Shown piece by piece: positions 1 to 11,282 of a DNA stretch of 64,000 nucleotides (position 1 is its first letter; each line of letters begins with the position of its first letter). Source of the DNA: Dasypus novemcinctus (Eukaryota > Chordata > Mammalia > Cingulata > Dasypodidae); the NCBI RefSeq assembly GCF_030445035.2, contig NC_080690.1, forward strand, positions 30,344,796-30,408,795, read 5' to 3'. The translations under genes and the position numbers were made by a program. The notes below the pieces were generated by a model. That model was not told the DNA's origin and searched no databases. It worked only from the letters and a program-made list of their open reading frames with translations.

Positions 1-832
1 AGATCTCAGAACATTTATCACCGACAAATTTGATGAAGTAATGAAAGAGGTTAACAACATGAAGACAACATTTGGAGGGGAAATTGCAGACATGCAAAAA
101 AAATAACAGATATGATGGAAATAAACACCACAATTCAAGAAATCAAAAATACACTTGCAGCAAATATCAACAGACTAGAAGAGGCAGAGCAGAGAATTAG
201 TGATGTGGAAGACAGTACATTGGAAATCAAACAGATAGTACAAGTGGTCCATAAAAAGGTAGAAAAAATCCAGATAGGACTTAGGGACCTGAATGATAAT
301 GGAAAATGCTCAAACATACGTATTATAGGCATTCCAGAAGGAGAAGAGAAGGGAAAGGGGTCATAAGGAGTGTTGCAGGAAATAATGACTGAAAACTTCC
401 CAAATCTACTGAAAGAGACAGATGTACATATCCAAGAAGCACAGTGCACTCCACTGGTCATAAAACCCAACAGGCCCACCCCAAGACATATACTTGTCAA
501 ATTATCCAATGCTCAAGACAAAGAAAATTCTAAAAGCAGCAAGAGAAAAGAAAACCATTACATACAAGGGAAGCTCCATAAGATTAAGTGCTGATTTCTC
601 ATCTGAAACCATGGAGGCAAGAAGGCAGTGGTATGATATAGTCAAGGTACTAAAGGAAAAAAATGTCCAACCAAGAATACTCTATCCAGCTAAACTAGCA
701 TTCAAAAATGATGGAGAGTTCAAAATATTCACAGATAAACAGAAACTGAAAGAGTATATCAACAAGAAACCTCCCCTTCAAGAAATTCTTAAGGGAGTTC
801 TGCAGGAAGAAAGGAAAAAAACTGGACAGTAA
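1..832 (+). pseudogene. L1 ORF1 (RNA-binding chaperone), partial and broken
   Basis: L1 ORF1p is a trimeric RNA-binding protein that coats L1 RNA. A coiled-coil-like stretch lies around 112-250 (repeats of Leu and Ile with many Glu and Lys). It is followed by the RRM-like segment with 'NIRIIGIPEG' (~310-345) and the C-terminal domain ending 'GVLQEERKKTGQ' with stop at 830-832. The frame is broken by a one-base indel in the A-run at ~95-103, an in-frame TAA at 364-366, and a frameshift near 500-540 that moves translation to the frame read from 494 to 832. The N-terminus is beyond the window edge. The 100 bp gap to ORF2 is typical of mammalian L1. Confidence 0.9.
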
Positions 833-932
833 GAGATGGAGGAGAGTGTAAGAGCAATAAAAAAGACAAAAATAGAAGGGGAAAATAAAATATTACAAAC
901 AAAATATAACAAACACAAATCCAACCAAAAAT

Positions 933-3900
933 ATGGCTACCACAAATAATTCTCTGAACATAATAACCCTGAATGTCAACGGACTAAACTCACCTATCAA
1001 AAGATTCAGACTGGGACACTGGATAAAGAAATATGACCCATCTATATGCTGTCTACAAGAGACACATCTTAGACCCAGAGACTCATGGAGGTTGAAAGTG
1101 AATGGCTGGAAAACAATCATACAAGCAAACAACAAACAAAAAAAGGCAGGAGTAGCTATGTTAATATCAGACAAAATAGACTTTAAATGCGAAACAATTG
1201 TGAGAGACAAAGAAGGATACTACATTTTAGTGAAAGGGACAATCTGTCAAGAAGATCGAACGATCATAAATATTTATGCTCCTAACAAGGGTGCCTCTAA
1301 ATACGTGAGACAAACGCTGGAAAAACTAAGTGAAAAAATAGATGCATCTACAATTATAGTGGGGGATTTTAATACAACACCATCAAATCTGGACAGAACA
1401 TCTCAAAAGAGAATCACTAAAGAAACAAAACATTTGAACAGTATACTAGAAGAGCTGGCTCTAATAGACATATATAGATCATTACACCCAAACACAGCAG
1501 GATATACATTTTTCTCAAGCACACATGGAACATTCTCCAAGATAGACCATATGCTAGGCTACAAAGAAAGGCTTAATGAATTCAGAAAGATCGAAATCAT
1601 ACAAAACAATATCTCTGACAACAGTGGAGTGAAGCTGGAAATTTGCAAGGGATGGAGGCCCAGACTTCACACCACAATTTGGAAATTAAACAGCACACTC
1701 TTAGAAAAACAGTGGGTCAAAGAGGAAATCTCAAAAGAAATCAATGACTACCTTGAATCAAATGATAATGATAACACAACATGCCAAAATTTATGGGATG
1801 CAGCAAAAGCAGTACTGAGAGGGAAATTTATAGCCATAAATTCACATATCAAAAAAGAAGAAAGAGCAAAAATTGAATAACTAACTGCACTTTTGATGGA
1901 ATTAGAAAAACAACAACAAAGTAACCCAACAGGAAGAAGAAGGAAGGAAATAACAAAGATAAGAGCAGAACTAAATGAAATAGAAAATAAGAAAGCACTT
2001 GAAAAAATAAACAAGAACAAGAGCTGGTTTTTTGAGAAGATCAACAAAATTGACAAACCTTTAGCGAGACTAACAAAGAAAAAAAGAGAAAAGATGCAAA
2101 TACACAAAATAAGAAATGAGAAAGGTGATATCACCACTGACCCCACAGAAATAAAGACTATCATAAGGGGATACTTTGAAAAACAATATTTCAACAAAAA
2201 TGACAATTTAGAGGAAATGGACAAATTCCTAGAAACACATAAGCAGCCCATATTGACGAAAGAAGAAATTGAGGATCTTAACAAACCAATCATAAGCAAA
2301 GTGATAGAATCATTCATTAAAAATCTCCCAACTAAGAAGAGCCCAGGGCCAGACAGCTTCACAGGTGAATTCTACAAAACATTCTGGAAAGAACTAACAC
2401 CAATCCTGTTGAAACTATTCCAAAAAATCGAAACAGAAGGAACATTTCCAAACTCCTTCTATGAGGCCAACATTATCCTAGTACCAAAGCCAAACAAAGA
2501 CACCACAAGAAAGGAAAATTACAGACCAATTTCTCTAATGAACTTAGACACAAAAATACTTAACAAAATACTTGCTAATCGTATTCAACAACACATTAAA
2601 CGAATCATACACCATGACTAAGTGGGATTTATTCCAGGTATGCAAGGATGGTTCAACATAAGAAAATCAATTAATGTGATACACCATATAAACAGATTGA
2701 AGGAAAAAAATCACATGATTATATCTATAGATGCAGAAAAGGCATTTGACAAAATACAGCACCCCTTCTTGATAAAAACACTCCAAAAGATCGGAATACA
2801 AGGAAACTTTTTGAAAATGATAAAGAGTATATATGAAAAACCTACAGCCAACATTGTTTACAATGGCGAAATCCTGAAATCCTTCCCTCTAAACTCAGGA
2901 AAAAGACAAGGATGCCCATTGTCTCCACTCCTATTTAACATGGTCTTGGAAGTACTTGCATGAGCACTGAGGCAAGAACCAGATATAAAAGGCATTCAAA
3001 TTGGAAGGGAAGAAGTCAAAATTTCATTATTTGCAGATGACATGATCCTATACATAGAAAACCCTGAGAGATCTACAACAAAGCTTCTAGAACTCATAAA
3101 TGAGTTCAGCAAAGTCACAGGTTATAAGATCAGTGCGCAAAAATCAGTAGCAATTCTGTACACCAATAATGAGCAAGATCAGGAGGAAATCAAGAAACAA
3201 ATACCATTCACAATAGTAAATAAAAAAAATTAAATACTTAGGAATAAATTTAACTAAAGAGGTAAAAAACTTATACACCGAGAACTATACAAGACTGTTC
3301 AAAGAAATCAAAGAAGACCTAAATAAATGGAAGAATATTCCTTGTTCATGGATAGGAAGACTGAATATTATTAAGATGTCTACCCTACCAAAACTGATAT
3401 ACACATTCAATGCAATCCCAATAAAAATCAACACAGCCTTCTTTAAGGACCTAGAAAAACTAACTATGAAATTTATTTGGACAGGAAAGAGGCCCCGAAT
3501 AGCCAAAGACATATTGAAAAAGAAAAACAAAATTGTAGGAATCACACTTCCTGATTTCAAAACATACTACAAAGCTACAGTAGTGAAAACAGCATGGTAT
3601 TGGCATAAGGAGAGACACACAGACCAATGGAATCGAATTGAAAGTTCAGATATAGAACCTCATGTATATAGCCATATAATATTCGATAAAGCCACCAAAC
3701 CCTCTCAACTGGGAGAGAAAGGCCTATTCAACAAATGGTGCCTGGAGAACTGGATAGCCATATGTAGAAGAATGAAAGAGGATTACCATCTCACACCTTA
3801 TACAAAGATCAACTCAAGATGGATCAAAGACCTAAATATTAGAGCCAAGACCATAAAGATCTTGGAAAGCAGTGTACGGAAACATCTATAGGACCTTGTA

Positions 3901-4753
3901 ATAGGAAATGGCTTCATGAATTTCACACCAAAAGCACGAGCAGCAAAAGAACAAATAGATAATTGGGACTTCCTCAAAATTAAAGCCTTCTGCACCTCAA
4001 AGGAGTTTGTCAAGAAAGTAAAAAGAGAACCCACACAATGGGAGAAAATATTTGGCAACCATATATCTGATAAGAGACTTATAACTTGCATATATAAAAA
4101 ACTCATAAATCTTGAAAACAAAAACATAAACAACCCATTTAAAAAATGGGAAAAAGATTTAAACAGACACTTCTCCAAAGAAGAAATACAAATGGCTAAA
4201 AAGCACATGAAAAAATGCTCCAAATCTCTAGCTATCAGGGAAATGCAAATCAAAACTACAATGAGATACCATCTTACTCCCATAAGATTGGCAGCTATGA
4301 AAAAAAACAGAAGAATACAAATGCTGGGGAGGATGTGAAGAAAGGGGAACACTCATCCACTGCTGGTGGGAATGCAGAAGGATCCAACCATTCTGGAGGA
4401 CAGTTTGGCGGTTTCTCAAAAAACTAACCATAGATTTGCCATATGACCCAGCAATACCACTGCTGGGTATATACCCATCAGAACTGAAAACAAGGACACA
4501 AACAGATATAGGTACACCAATGTTCATAGCAGCATTGTTTACTATCGCCAAAAGTTGGAATCAATCCAAATGCCCATCAACAGACGAGTGGATCAATAAA
4601 ATGTGGTATATACACACAATGGAATACTACGCGGCTGTTAGAACAAATACACTACAATCACACGTGATAACATGGATGAACCTTGAGTATCTTATGTTGA
4701 GTGAAGCAACCCAGGCATTGAAGGACAAATACTACATGACCTCAATGTTATGA
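933..4753 (+). pseudogene. L1 ORF2 (endonuclease-reverse transcriptase), broken
   Basis: ORF2p is the endonuclease plus reverse transcriptase that copies L1 RNA at the genomic target. The apurinic-type endonuclease domain is visible from the start, with 'NVNGLN', 'QETH', 'GDFN' and 'SKIDHMLG' motifs (933-1600). The RT domain follows, with '[11 protein letters not shown]' (~2345-2380), '[12 protein letters not shown]' (~2905) and the catalytic 'FADD' (~3030-3041). A C-terminal region ends '[10 protein letters not shown]' with stop at 4751-4753. Stops interrupt it at 1878-1880, ~2620 and ~2962. A one-base shift occurs in the A-run near 3225, another stop at ~3890, and a further shift near 4300-4335. 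At 1878 the sister copy D has a sense codon (GAA in place of TAA), so this stop is a point mutation. Total length (~1270 codons) is normal for mammalian L1. Confidence 0.95.
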
Positions 4754-6204
4754 AATAAGCAAACTGCCTCAGAGAACTAGACTCCGGAGAAGAGGCTTAC
4801 AGGAAATCGGGGGGTGGAGGAAGGATGTGAGTTAACGTCTGTAGGGGTGGAATCTGTGATGAGCTGGCGGTAAGTATGAGCACAAAGAAGGGACAAAATG
4901 GGGGCAAGAGGTTACCTTCGGGTGGGGTTTTGTGGGTTTGAGGGGGGCTGGGGATGGGCAGAGGGGTAATATTGTCAAAAAATTGGGGGGGGGGGAGGGG
5001 CAACATACGAACATGGGAGAGTGTCAGGTGTTCGTTGAGAACAAAATGTTGAGAAAATCGTATCAAAGTATAAGTAGGAGGGTTACCTGTTTAGGATGCT
5101 CAGGGGGTATGGTCTGATGCGGGACGGACTCTGGGCGAATAGCTGAAGGCTCATTTTGCCAAGGTGGGTTGTACCATTGGGAAGAGACCCAAGAAGTCAG
5201 AGTTGGGGTGGACCCACATCCTGGGGAGGACTAATGCCGTCAAATAGAGAGAACTGTATCTCTAGTGAGAAAGGATGGCTCCCAGGGCATTAGGGCAGTT
5301 GAGAAAGTCAGGCCCTGAATACTGCTGCAAGTATCTCTGGACATGGCTTCTCGGGAAATGGAGATTGGCTGGTGTTGTGGGCCCCAAGGGGAGGGGAACA
5401 TGAATGTGGAATGGATGGAACCAAGGTAAATATGGGGGCAAGAGAGGAGTTTTGTGAGAGTACACAAAGATGAATATAAAACATGTAATATTACACCAAA
5501 AACATATAGGGGACGACAGACTAATAATGTAAACCATAAGGCAAAACATAGGATAACTAAAAAATTTAGAAAACTGTACAACCTAAAGTATGGACCACAT
5601 AGTAAGCACAGATGTCATCTTGTTTGAAAGCTATTGTCTCGAAATCTGTACATCAGTTTCAGGAAATATGATATGAACAAATTAAGAGATTATCACTGTG
5701 GAAGGGAAAAGGTTTTATGGTGAATCTGGGGAAGTACTGTATATTGTATATATGAATTTCGGTGATCTAAGACTCTTGTGAAGCTGACATTATGTTGGGA
5801 TTCACTTTACAGGAAGTTTTGGATCACAGAGTGGTTCAACAATGGCAGCGGAGGAATACTGATATAGGATGTTATCGACAGGATATATATGGTTGACAGG
5901 GAGTTATACAGGGCATATGCCCAGGGTATATAGTAATGTCTAGATATACTCATAGTGGAAACAATTAAAAACAACAGCTGGGGGGGTACTGGACCCCTGG
6001 CCGGGGGGGTCACTGTTGTGGACCCTGGGGGATCAGCGGCAGTCCCCCAGGTGGAACGGCAAGAACCAGAAAGGAAGGAGGGCCCAACAGTGGGCTCCTG
6101 ATACTAATGGCTATGCTTTTGAGCCTATACACCTGCAATAAGAATAAGGCCTAGAGTAGCACTGTGCCTGGGAGTTTCCTCCTGACAGCCTTCATGTTAC
6201 TCAA

Positions 6205-6405
6205 ATGTGGCCACTCTCACAGCCAAACTCAGCATGTAGATGCAGTGCATTCCCCCCAGCGTGGGGCATGACACCTGGTGATGAGCCTCCCTGGCACCGA
6301 GGGATCACTACCACATACCAGCTGAAGATGCAACTAGAAAAGGAACTTGAATTAAAGGTTCAACACGGATCAGCAGAATATCCCTGTCTACATAGAATAA
6401 CATGA
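6205..6405 (+). other. Small open frame in L1 3' UTR (66 aa), shared with copy D
   Basis: A 66-codon ATG-to-stop frame begins MWPLSQPNSACRC and contains TPGDEPPWHRG. A frame of exactly the same length and clear similarity is present in copy D (45261-45461, minus). In copy C the matching stretch has one C fewer in a C-run (near 42710), which shifts the frame. I recognise no domain. It may be chance persistence in young copies rather than a gene. Confidence 0.3.
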
Positions 6406-6847
6406 CTTCAAAATGCTATTTGACCTAATGTAAGGGGGAAAAGAAAAGGAGAAATGAGAATATAAGGCTATGAGTCTCTAAAAAAGAGTCTGGAGGTTGT
6501 CAGAAGGAATCCCCTTATGCACAACTGAACAGAGTCTGAGAGACAGATAAAGTAGATACAACCCCAGCTATTGGTTCTTTTGAGGAATAAAAAGACCCAT
6601 GGGTTCTATGGTCATGGCAGATGGGGTTCACTGCCATGGCAGATGGCCCTTCTTTGGTGCTGGTGTTTCTGCGTGATGGAATTGGACTCAGAGGGGATCT
6701 CTTTTCACAAGACTTGCATGCTACTTTATTGGAATTGTAGTTGGTGCTGGGGTTTTAGATATATTTAGGGGATTTGAATCTCTGGACTGATAATATGACA
6801 CCCAGGCCCAGAGCCTCAACAGACTTCAGCTCCTACACTTTGATTTA

Positions 6848-7162
6848 TTGGACTTACCCCACTCAGCTAACATCGAGTTGAAGAAGGTCAACCACCACAC
6901 CATGGAGCCTAGAGTGTCTACAACTGAAAGCAGGAGGAGTGCATCCAGTATCCATGTGGAATCTAAGCCCCCACTTGACATAGATGTGCAATGGACACAG
7001 CCAATCCAATGTCCACAGAGAAAATGTGGAATGGGTGTGGGAAGGGTAGCCATGGTGGCTGCTGGGTTTGGGGAATGGGAGGAAGAGATGAGATGGGGAG
7101 GCATTTTCGGGACGAGGAGATGTCCTGGGTGGTGCTTCACGGACAATTACGGGACATTGTAG
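6848..7162 (+). other. Conserved 104-codon open frame in L1 3' UTR
   Basis: This ATG-to-stop frame of 104 codons lies near the 3' end of the L1 3' UTR. The same frame is open in four other copies in the window: 41825-42115 and 44504-44818 on minus, 56952-57266 and 57968-58330 on plus. All share blocks such as 'NHHTMEPRV', 'TTESRR', 'HVES.PPLDI.VQ' and a Trp/Gly-rich end. No known domain, signal peptide or membrane segment is evident. The frame could be coding, or simply open in the consensus by chance. Product unknown. Confidence 0.35.
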
Positions 7163-7302
7163 ATCCCCCCAGGGCCCACTGGATGGAACGTGGGAGAGTG
7201 TGGGCTATGATGTGGACCATTGACTATGGGGTGCAGTGATGCTCAGAGATGTACTTACCAGGTGCAATGGATGTGTCACGATGATGGGAGAGAGTGTTGC
7301 TG

Positions 7303-7332
7303 TGGGGGGAGTGGGGGGTGGGGGGTGGGGGC
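7303..7332 (+). other. G-rich tract near L1 3' end, possible G-quadruplex
   Basis: Several runs of four to six G separated by one to three bases lie ~70 bp upstream of the A-tail. Equivalent G-rich tracts occur at the same place in the plus copies at 57405-57438 and 58422-58453. They appear as C-rich tracts in minus copies at 20174-20206, 41656-41684 and 44339-44364. Human L1 3' UTRs also carry G-quadruplex-forming tracts, so a role in retrotransposition is plausible but not shown here. Confidence 0.55.
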
Positions 7333-7405
7333 TGTGGGTTTGAATGGGACCTCATATTTTTTGAATGTAATTTTTAAAAATAAATAAATAATTTTTTAAA
7401 AAAAG

Positions 7406-9099
7406 AAAATGATCCTAAATAAATTGGGGGCATATGGATATTTGGGGAAATATTAAATGCAATAATCAATATGAAATATTTATTAATATTTATTAATATT
7501 TCTTTAGTTACAGAAATATAATTCATGAATATCAGAGATAGAATCAGTCACTATTAGAAATCCAAATTTTAAGGAGTATGTTCCTAACTTTTCAATTGTT
7601 CCTTATCAAAGGCAGACCCATAATAATATATAGGCATGTTCCTTAAATCAGGATGATAAAGAAGACATCGATTTCACCAAAAAAAAAAGTCATAAATTGA
7701 ATATTAAGTCTATCAACATCTGCGCCATCATGATGTTCCAGAACTCAGAGCAAAACATTATAATCTATGGTAAGTCTGAACAGGGTTAAGTCAAAAATTA
7801 AAAAAATAATAATAATTTCTAAAAATAATAACCAAAATAAACATGCTGTTTCTGACAGACTAAAACTAAGTTATTCATTCAGAAGAATGAATATTATCAA
7901 TGATTGTGTTAAAATACACACATACTCCAAATTTCTATTTATTCTTATATGGCCTTTGTTTTAAGAAATGTATAATATATTTTTAAAATGCTTGGTATAA
8001 TAGGAATTTCAGAATCTTTCCCCAATTGCATGTTGTGTAAACAAATTGTACTAATTGTTTCTGTGAGTACCAATCAAGTACATTTATTCTAGCTTCTTGT
8101 TGTATAATGCTAGTGTATTGGGGCAGAGTGAAATCAAGTCATAAATAACAATGACTTTATATCATTCACCTTTATGACACTCAAATATTACCTGTAGTAA
8201 AAAAGACTATTTAAAGTGAACTCTGACTCAAAATACAAGTCTTAAATGTTGAAAGAGATGCAGAAGCCAGATTTCTCATGCTATTTTACATCAGATGTGG
8301 GTATAATTGACCGTAAATGACATTCTTCAATTGAAATTTTCTGCATCTTCAGCTAAATATCCCAGAAAATTAGACAGGCAAGAGCTGAACAGTAATTTTG
8401 AAAATGTTATAAATGAAGTCAGTCAAAGAACAGGATGCCACAAATCCCAGTCTGTTACATAGGGACCACTCTAAAGTAGCATTATTATGCAGCTGTTATC
8501 CTCAAATCTGTTTTCTTTGTACATTGTTATAAGACATCCTCCCAAAGTCTGTCTGTTGACCCAGTTGGTTAGGACAATGTAGACTGAGTCTTCTCCAGTG
8601 GATGTATAAGGAGATCAATTTGAGTACCTGAGAAAGTATTAGAAGTTCTATTTTTACAGGTTTTCTCTGTCATTCTTTATAAATTGTATGTATTTGTTTC
8701 ATAACAATCTATTTATTGGTACAGTAGTTCATGTTTCTAATGTATATACATATAACTATCATTTACTGTGCTAGAGACTGCTAAATTTTCTCCCCAAATT
8801 TCAATTTCTCATCTTTCTTTGGAACATAAAATTCTCCATTTCTAATCTATTTTATAGTTGTGATTGGTGGTGAAAATAAGGACTGGGCAGTGAAGTCATT
8901 CAGAAGTATTCTCTGGGCAGTTCCAGAAAGCTGTTGGAATGCAATTTCACCCATTCTTCTTTGTTGCTGTCTGGATTGAGGGAAAGTCAGAAAATGTCTT
9001 AGATAATGAACTGATTTTGAATAAAGCAAGGGAAAATTATAGAAGGCCCTGATGATTATGGAGGCACAATATTCCTTACATTCAGAAAGAGCTTCAAAT
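7406..9099. other. Intergenic, no gene recognised
   Basis: AT-rich single-copy-looking sequence. Open frames are short and lack recognisable motifs. I see no confident repeat or RNA gene. Confidence 0.5.
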
Positions 9100-9159
9100 G
9101 TATATATATATGTATATATATATATATATATACACACATATATATGTATATATATATAT
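9100..9159. repeat. (TA)n-rich microsatellite
   Basis: About 60 bp of alternating TA with interspersed TG and a short CA run. This is a likely length-polymorphic site. Confidence 0.9.
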
Positions 9160-9313
9160 CTTGATTAAGCCACCATTTTGTATTTTTTTCTGATAAATGC
9201 AGACAAATCTAATCACAGATGGCACCTAAAAACGTGGGGTGTCTGTCCCAATACTTTTACTTATACCTAAGTCTGCGTGAGTACAAAATTTTGGAAAACA
9301 ATACTAGGAAGAT

Positions 9314-9683
9314 GGGAAACGGACTTTGGCCCAGTGGTTAGGGCGTCCGTCTACCATATGGGAGGTCTGCGGTTCAAACCCCGGTCCTCCTTGAGCCGTG
9401 TGGAGCTGGCCATGCGCAGTGCTGATGCGCGCAAGGAGTGCCGTGCCACGCAAGGGTGTCCCCCGCGTGGGGGAGCCCCACGTGCAAGGAGTGCGCCCGT
9501 GAGGAAAGCCGCCCAGCGTGAAAAGAAAGAGCAGCCTGCCCAGGAATGGCGCCGCCCACACTTCCCGTGACGCTGACGACAACAGAAGCGACAAAGAAAC
9601 AAGACGCAGCAAATAGACACCAAGAACAGACAACCAGGGGAGGGGGGGAAATTAAATAAATAAATAAATCTTTAAAAAAAAAA
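9314..9683 (+). mobile_element. Armadillo-type tRNA-derived SINE (DAS-SINE-like)
   Basis: A non-autonomous retroposon transcribed by RNA polymerase III and mobilised by L1. The tRNA-like head has an A box (TGGCCCAGTGG, ~9327-9337) and a B box (GGTTCAAACCC, ~9371-9381). It is followed by a GC-rich body and a tail of TAAATAAA repeats plus A-run. A perfect 14 bp target-site duplication (AATACTAGGAAGAT) flanks it at 9300-9313 and 9684-9697, so this is a complete and fairly recent insertion. Its length (~370 bp) and body match the DAS-SINE family described in the nine-banded armadillo, as I remember it. Confidence 0.9.
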
Positions 9684-9697
9684 AATACTAGGAAGAT

Positions 9698-10871
9698 AAA
9701 ATTGATAAAGCCTAATTCCTACAAAATCCAAATCTTTGAAGCACATTATTAGTTACACAGTTTCATAGTTTCCTTCTTATCATTAAATAAAGGACAATGG
9801 CATGTTTATTTGCAATATATGGGATGAACTTAATGTATGAATGGCCAACAGAAAGTTTGTTATCACTATCATGTGCATCCTTTTAATGACAATGTGCCCA
9901 TCATTAGCATCTTTGGATATCAAACATATTGATACAGGAGTTTCTTATCCTCTTATCCTTCTTGCTTCTTAAGAAGTAAAGAAAAAACTATCAGCTGGGA
10001 ACTAAGCTTAAATTATAGTTTCATTTGATGGGTTAGCAAGAAAAACTGCAGTGCTTGCAAGAGTTAGGAAAGGGATTTGGAAATTAGGATTTCATGCATA
10101 CAGAACAAAAGCTACTGTTTAATGGGAAATTCTCAGTTACTCTACTTAATATTTATGATTTTTATAAATATTTAAATATCTTTGTTTAGAACCATAGTTT
10201 CTGAAAATAGTTTTTAAAGCATTTTTTGTATTCTTTAAGTACCAAATTCACTGTATAAATGATTGGAAATGTAGTAGGCATACCAAACACGTAAATCTTA
10301 TGAACTTCTGGTTTATTCATATGCTTGCATTTACCATTCTGAGTTTTCGCAATTCCTTTTGTCAATTTGATCTTTTTATCAATAATATGTTACATGGTCA
10401 AAGCAAGGTAATTATAAATGATGAAAATCACTAAATTTTAGCTTTATTAATATAAGGAGGATGCAAAAAAATTGAGTATGGAGCAATTAACTCAATGATT
10501 AAGGAAAACAGATCTTTGGAGTCAAAATCATCCACTTGAGGTCTTTGGATTCAGAATCATTCACTTGAGGTGACTATATGAAGCAGGCTAACCTGATCAT
10601 TGACAGATGTTCATATGGACTTACCGTTTCAGCATTTCTTAAAAAGAAAATTTTGGAAATTTAAAACTAGGAGAAATAACTTTGTATTATTTTGTTATGT
10701 TTCAAAGACTATAATATAATCAATATTGGAAGATGTTTTCCCTCCTAAGAAATGAAGAGTAGATGAAAAGTTTTTTTGCAACGTCTAATAAAATTCAAAG
10801 GAAGAGCACACTAAAGCAATTCAATGTAAATATTTAAGACACAATCATAATAAAAAGCATTGTTAAAAAAT
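9698..10871. other. Intergenic, no gene recognised
   Basis: AT-rich sequence with no supportable coding frame or recognised repeat. Confidence 0.5.
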
Positions 10872-10883
10872 CTAAAGCTTTTA

Positions 10884-11270
10884 TTTAAAAAAATTTTTTT
10901 TAAGTTCCCCCCACACACAGTTGTCTGCTCTCTGTGTCCATTCGCTGTGTGTTCTTCTGTGACCGCTTCTAACCTTATCAGAGGCACCAGGAATCTGTGT
11001 TTCTTTTTGTTGTGTCAGCTCTCCATGTGTGCAGCACCATTCTTGGGCAGGCTGCAGTTTCTTTTGCACTGGGTGGCTCTCCTTATGGGGTGCACTCCTT
11101 GTGTGTGGGGCTCCCCTACACGGGGGACACCCCTGTGTGGCAGGGCACTCCTTGTGAGCATCAGCGCTGCTCATGGGCCAGCTCCACATGGGTCAAGGAT
11201 GCCCGGGTTTGAACCACGGACCTCCCATGTGGTAGGCAGATGCCCTATCCATTGGGCCAAGTCGACTTCC
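10884..11270 (-). mobile_element. DAS-SINE-like element, diverged copy
   Basis: Reverse-complement copy of the same SINE family as 9314-9683. The tRNA-like head lies at the high-coordinate end (~11180-11270), with the B box readable as GGTTTGAACC and a decayed A box. The A-rich tail appears as a T-run at ~10886-10902. A 12 bp TSD (CTAAAGCTTTTA) lies at 10872-10883 and 11271-11282. CpG sites have largely decayed to TG or CA compared with the 9.3 kb copy, indicating an older insertion. A 149-codon frame on the plus strand here is only antisense SINE sequence. Confidence 0.9.
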
Positions 11271-11282
11271 CTAAAGCTTTTA

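Larger units (their letters stand above)
1..7405 (+). mobile_element. LINE-1 element, 5' end outside the window
   Basis: This is an autonomous-type L1 retrotransposon copy on the plus strand. It contains in order the ORF1 remainder (to 832), a ~100 bp spacer, ORF2 (933-4753), a very long 3' UTR and an A-rich tail at ~7365-7405. Both reading frames carry stops and frameshifts, so this copy is dead. It is closely similar to the twin-primed copy at 44263-49951, so the two belong to the same or sister subfamilies. The 5' UTR and the 5' target-site duplication lie outside the window, so the TSD cannot be checked here. Confidence 0.95.
4754..7405 (+). other. L1 3' UTR, unusually long (~2.65 kb)
   Basis: The sequence between the ORF2 stop and the A-rich tail is ~2.6 kb, whereas I know primate and rodent L1 3' UTRs as roughly 0.2-0.7 kb. 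The same sequence follows ORF2 in the minus-strand copy D (47053 down to 44263), so it is a real part of the element and not a local insertion. Pieces of it recur at 20126-21579, 41592-42941, 56573-57518 and 57797-58512. It contains G-runs at 4985-4997, 5979-6008 and 7303-7332, and two small frames that stay open in other copies (6205-6405 and 6848-7162). Confidence 0.85.

Noticed and set aside
1748..2362. 204-codon minus-strand frame
   Set aside because: Antisense shadow of L1 ORF2. The sense strand has the ORF2 motifs, and a similar antisense frame exists in copy D.
4985..4997. Poly-G run as a separate G-quadruplex finding
   Set aside because: A single long G-run in an L1 3' UTR not kept in copy D, where the matching position has only short C-runs; probably local slippage.
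9277..9633. Several 60-109 codon frames on both strands
   Set aside because: Result of GC-rich SINE sequence. The tRNA-like head is part of a SINE, not a functional tRNA gene: no cloverleaf was completed beyond the A and B boxes, and the body continues for ~300 bp.
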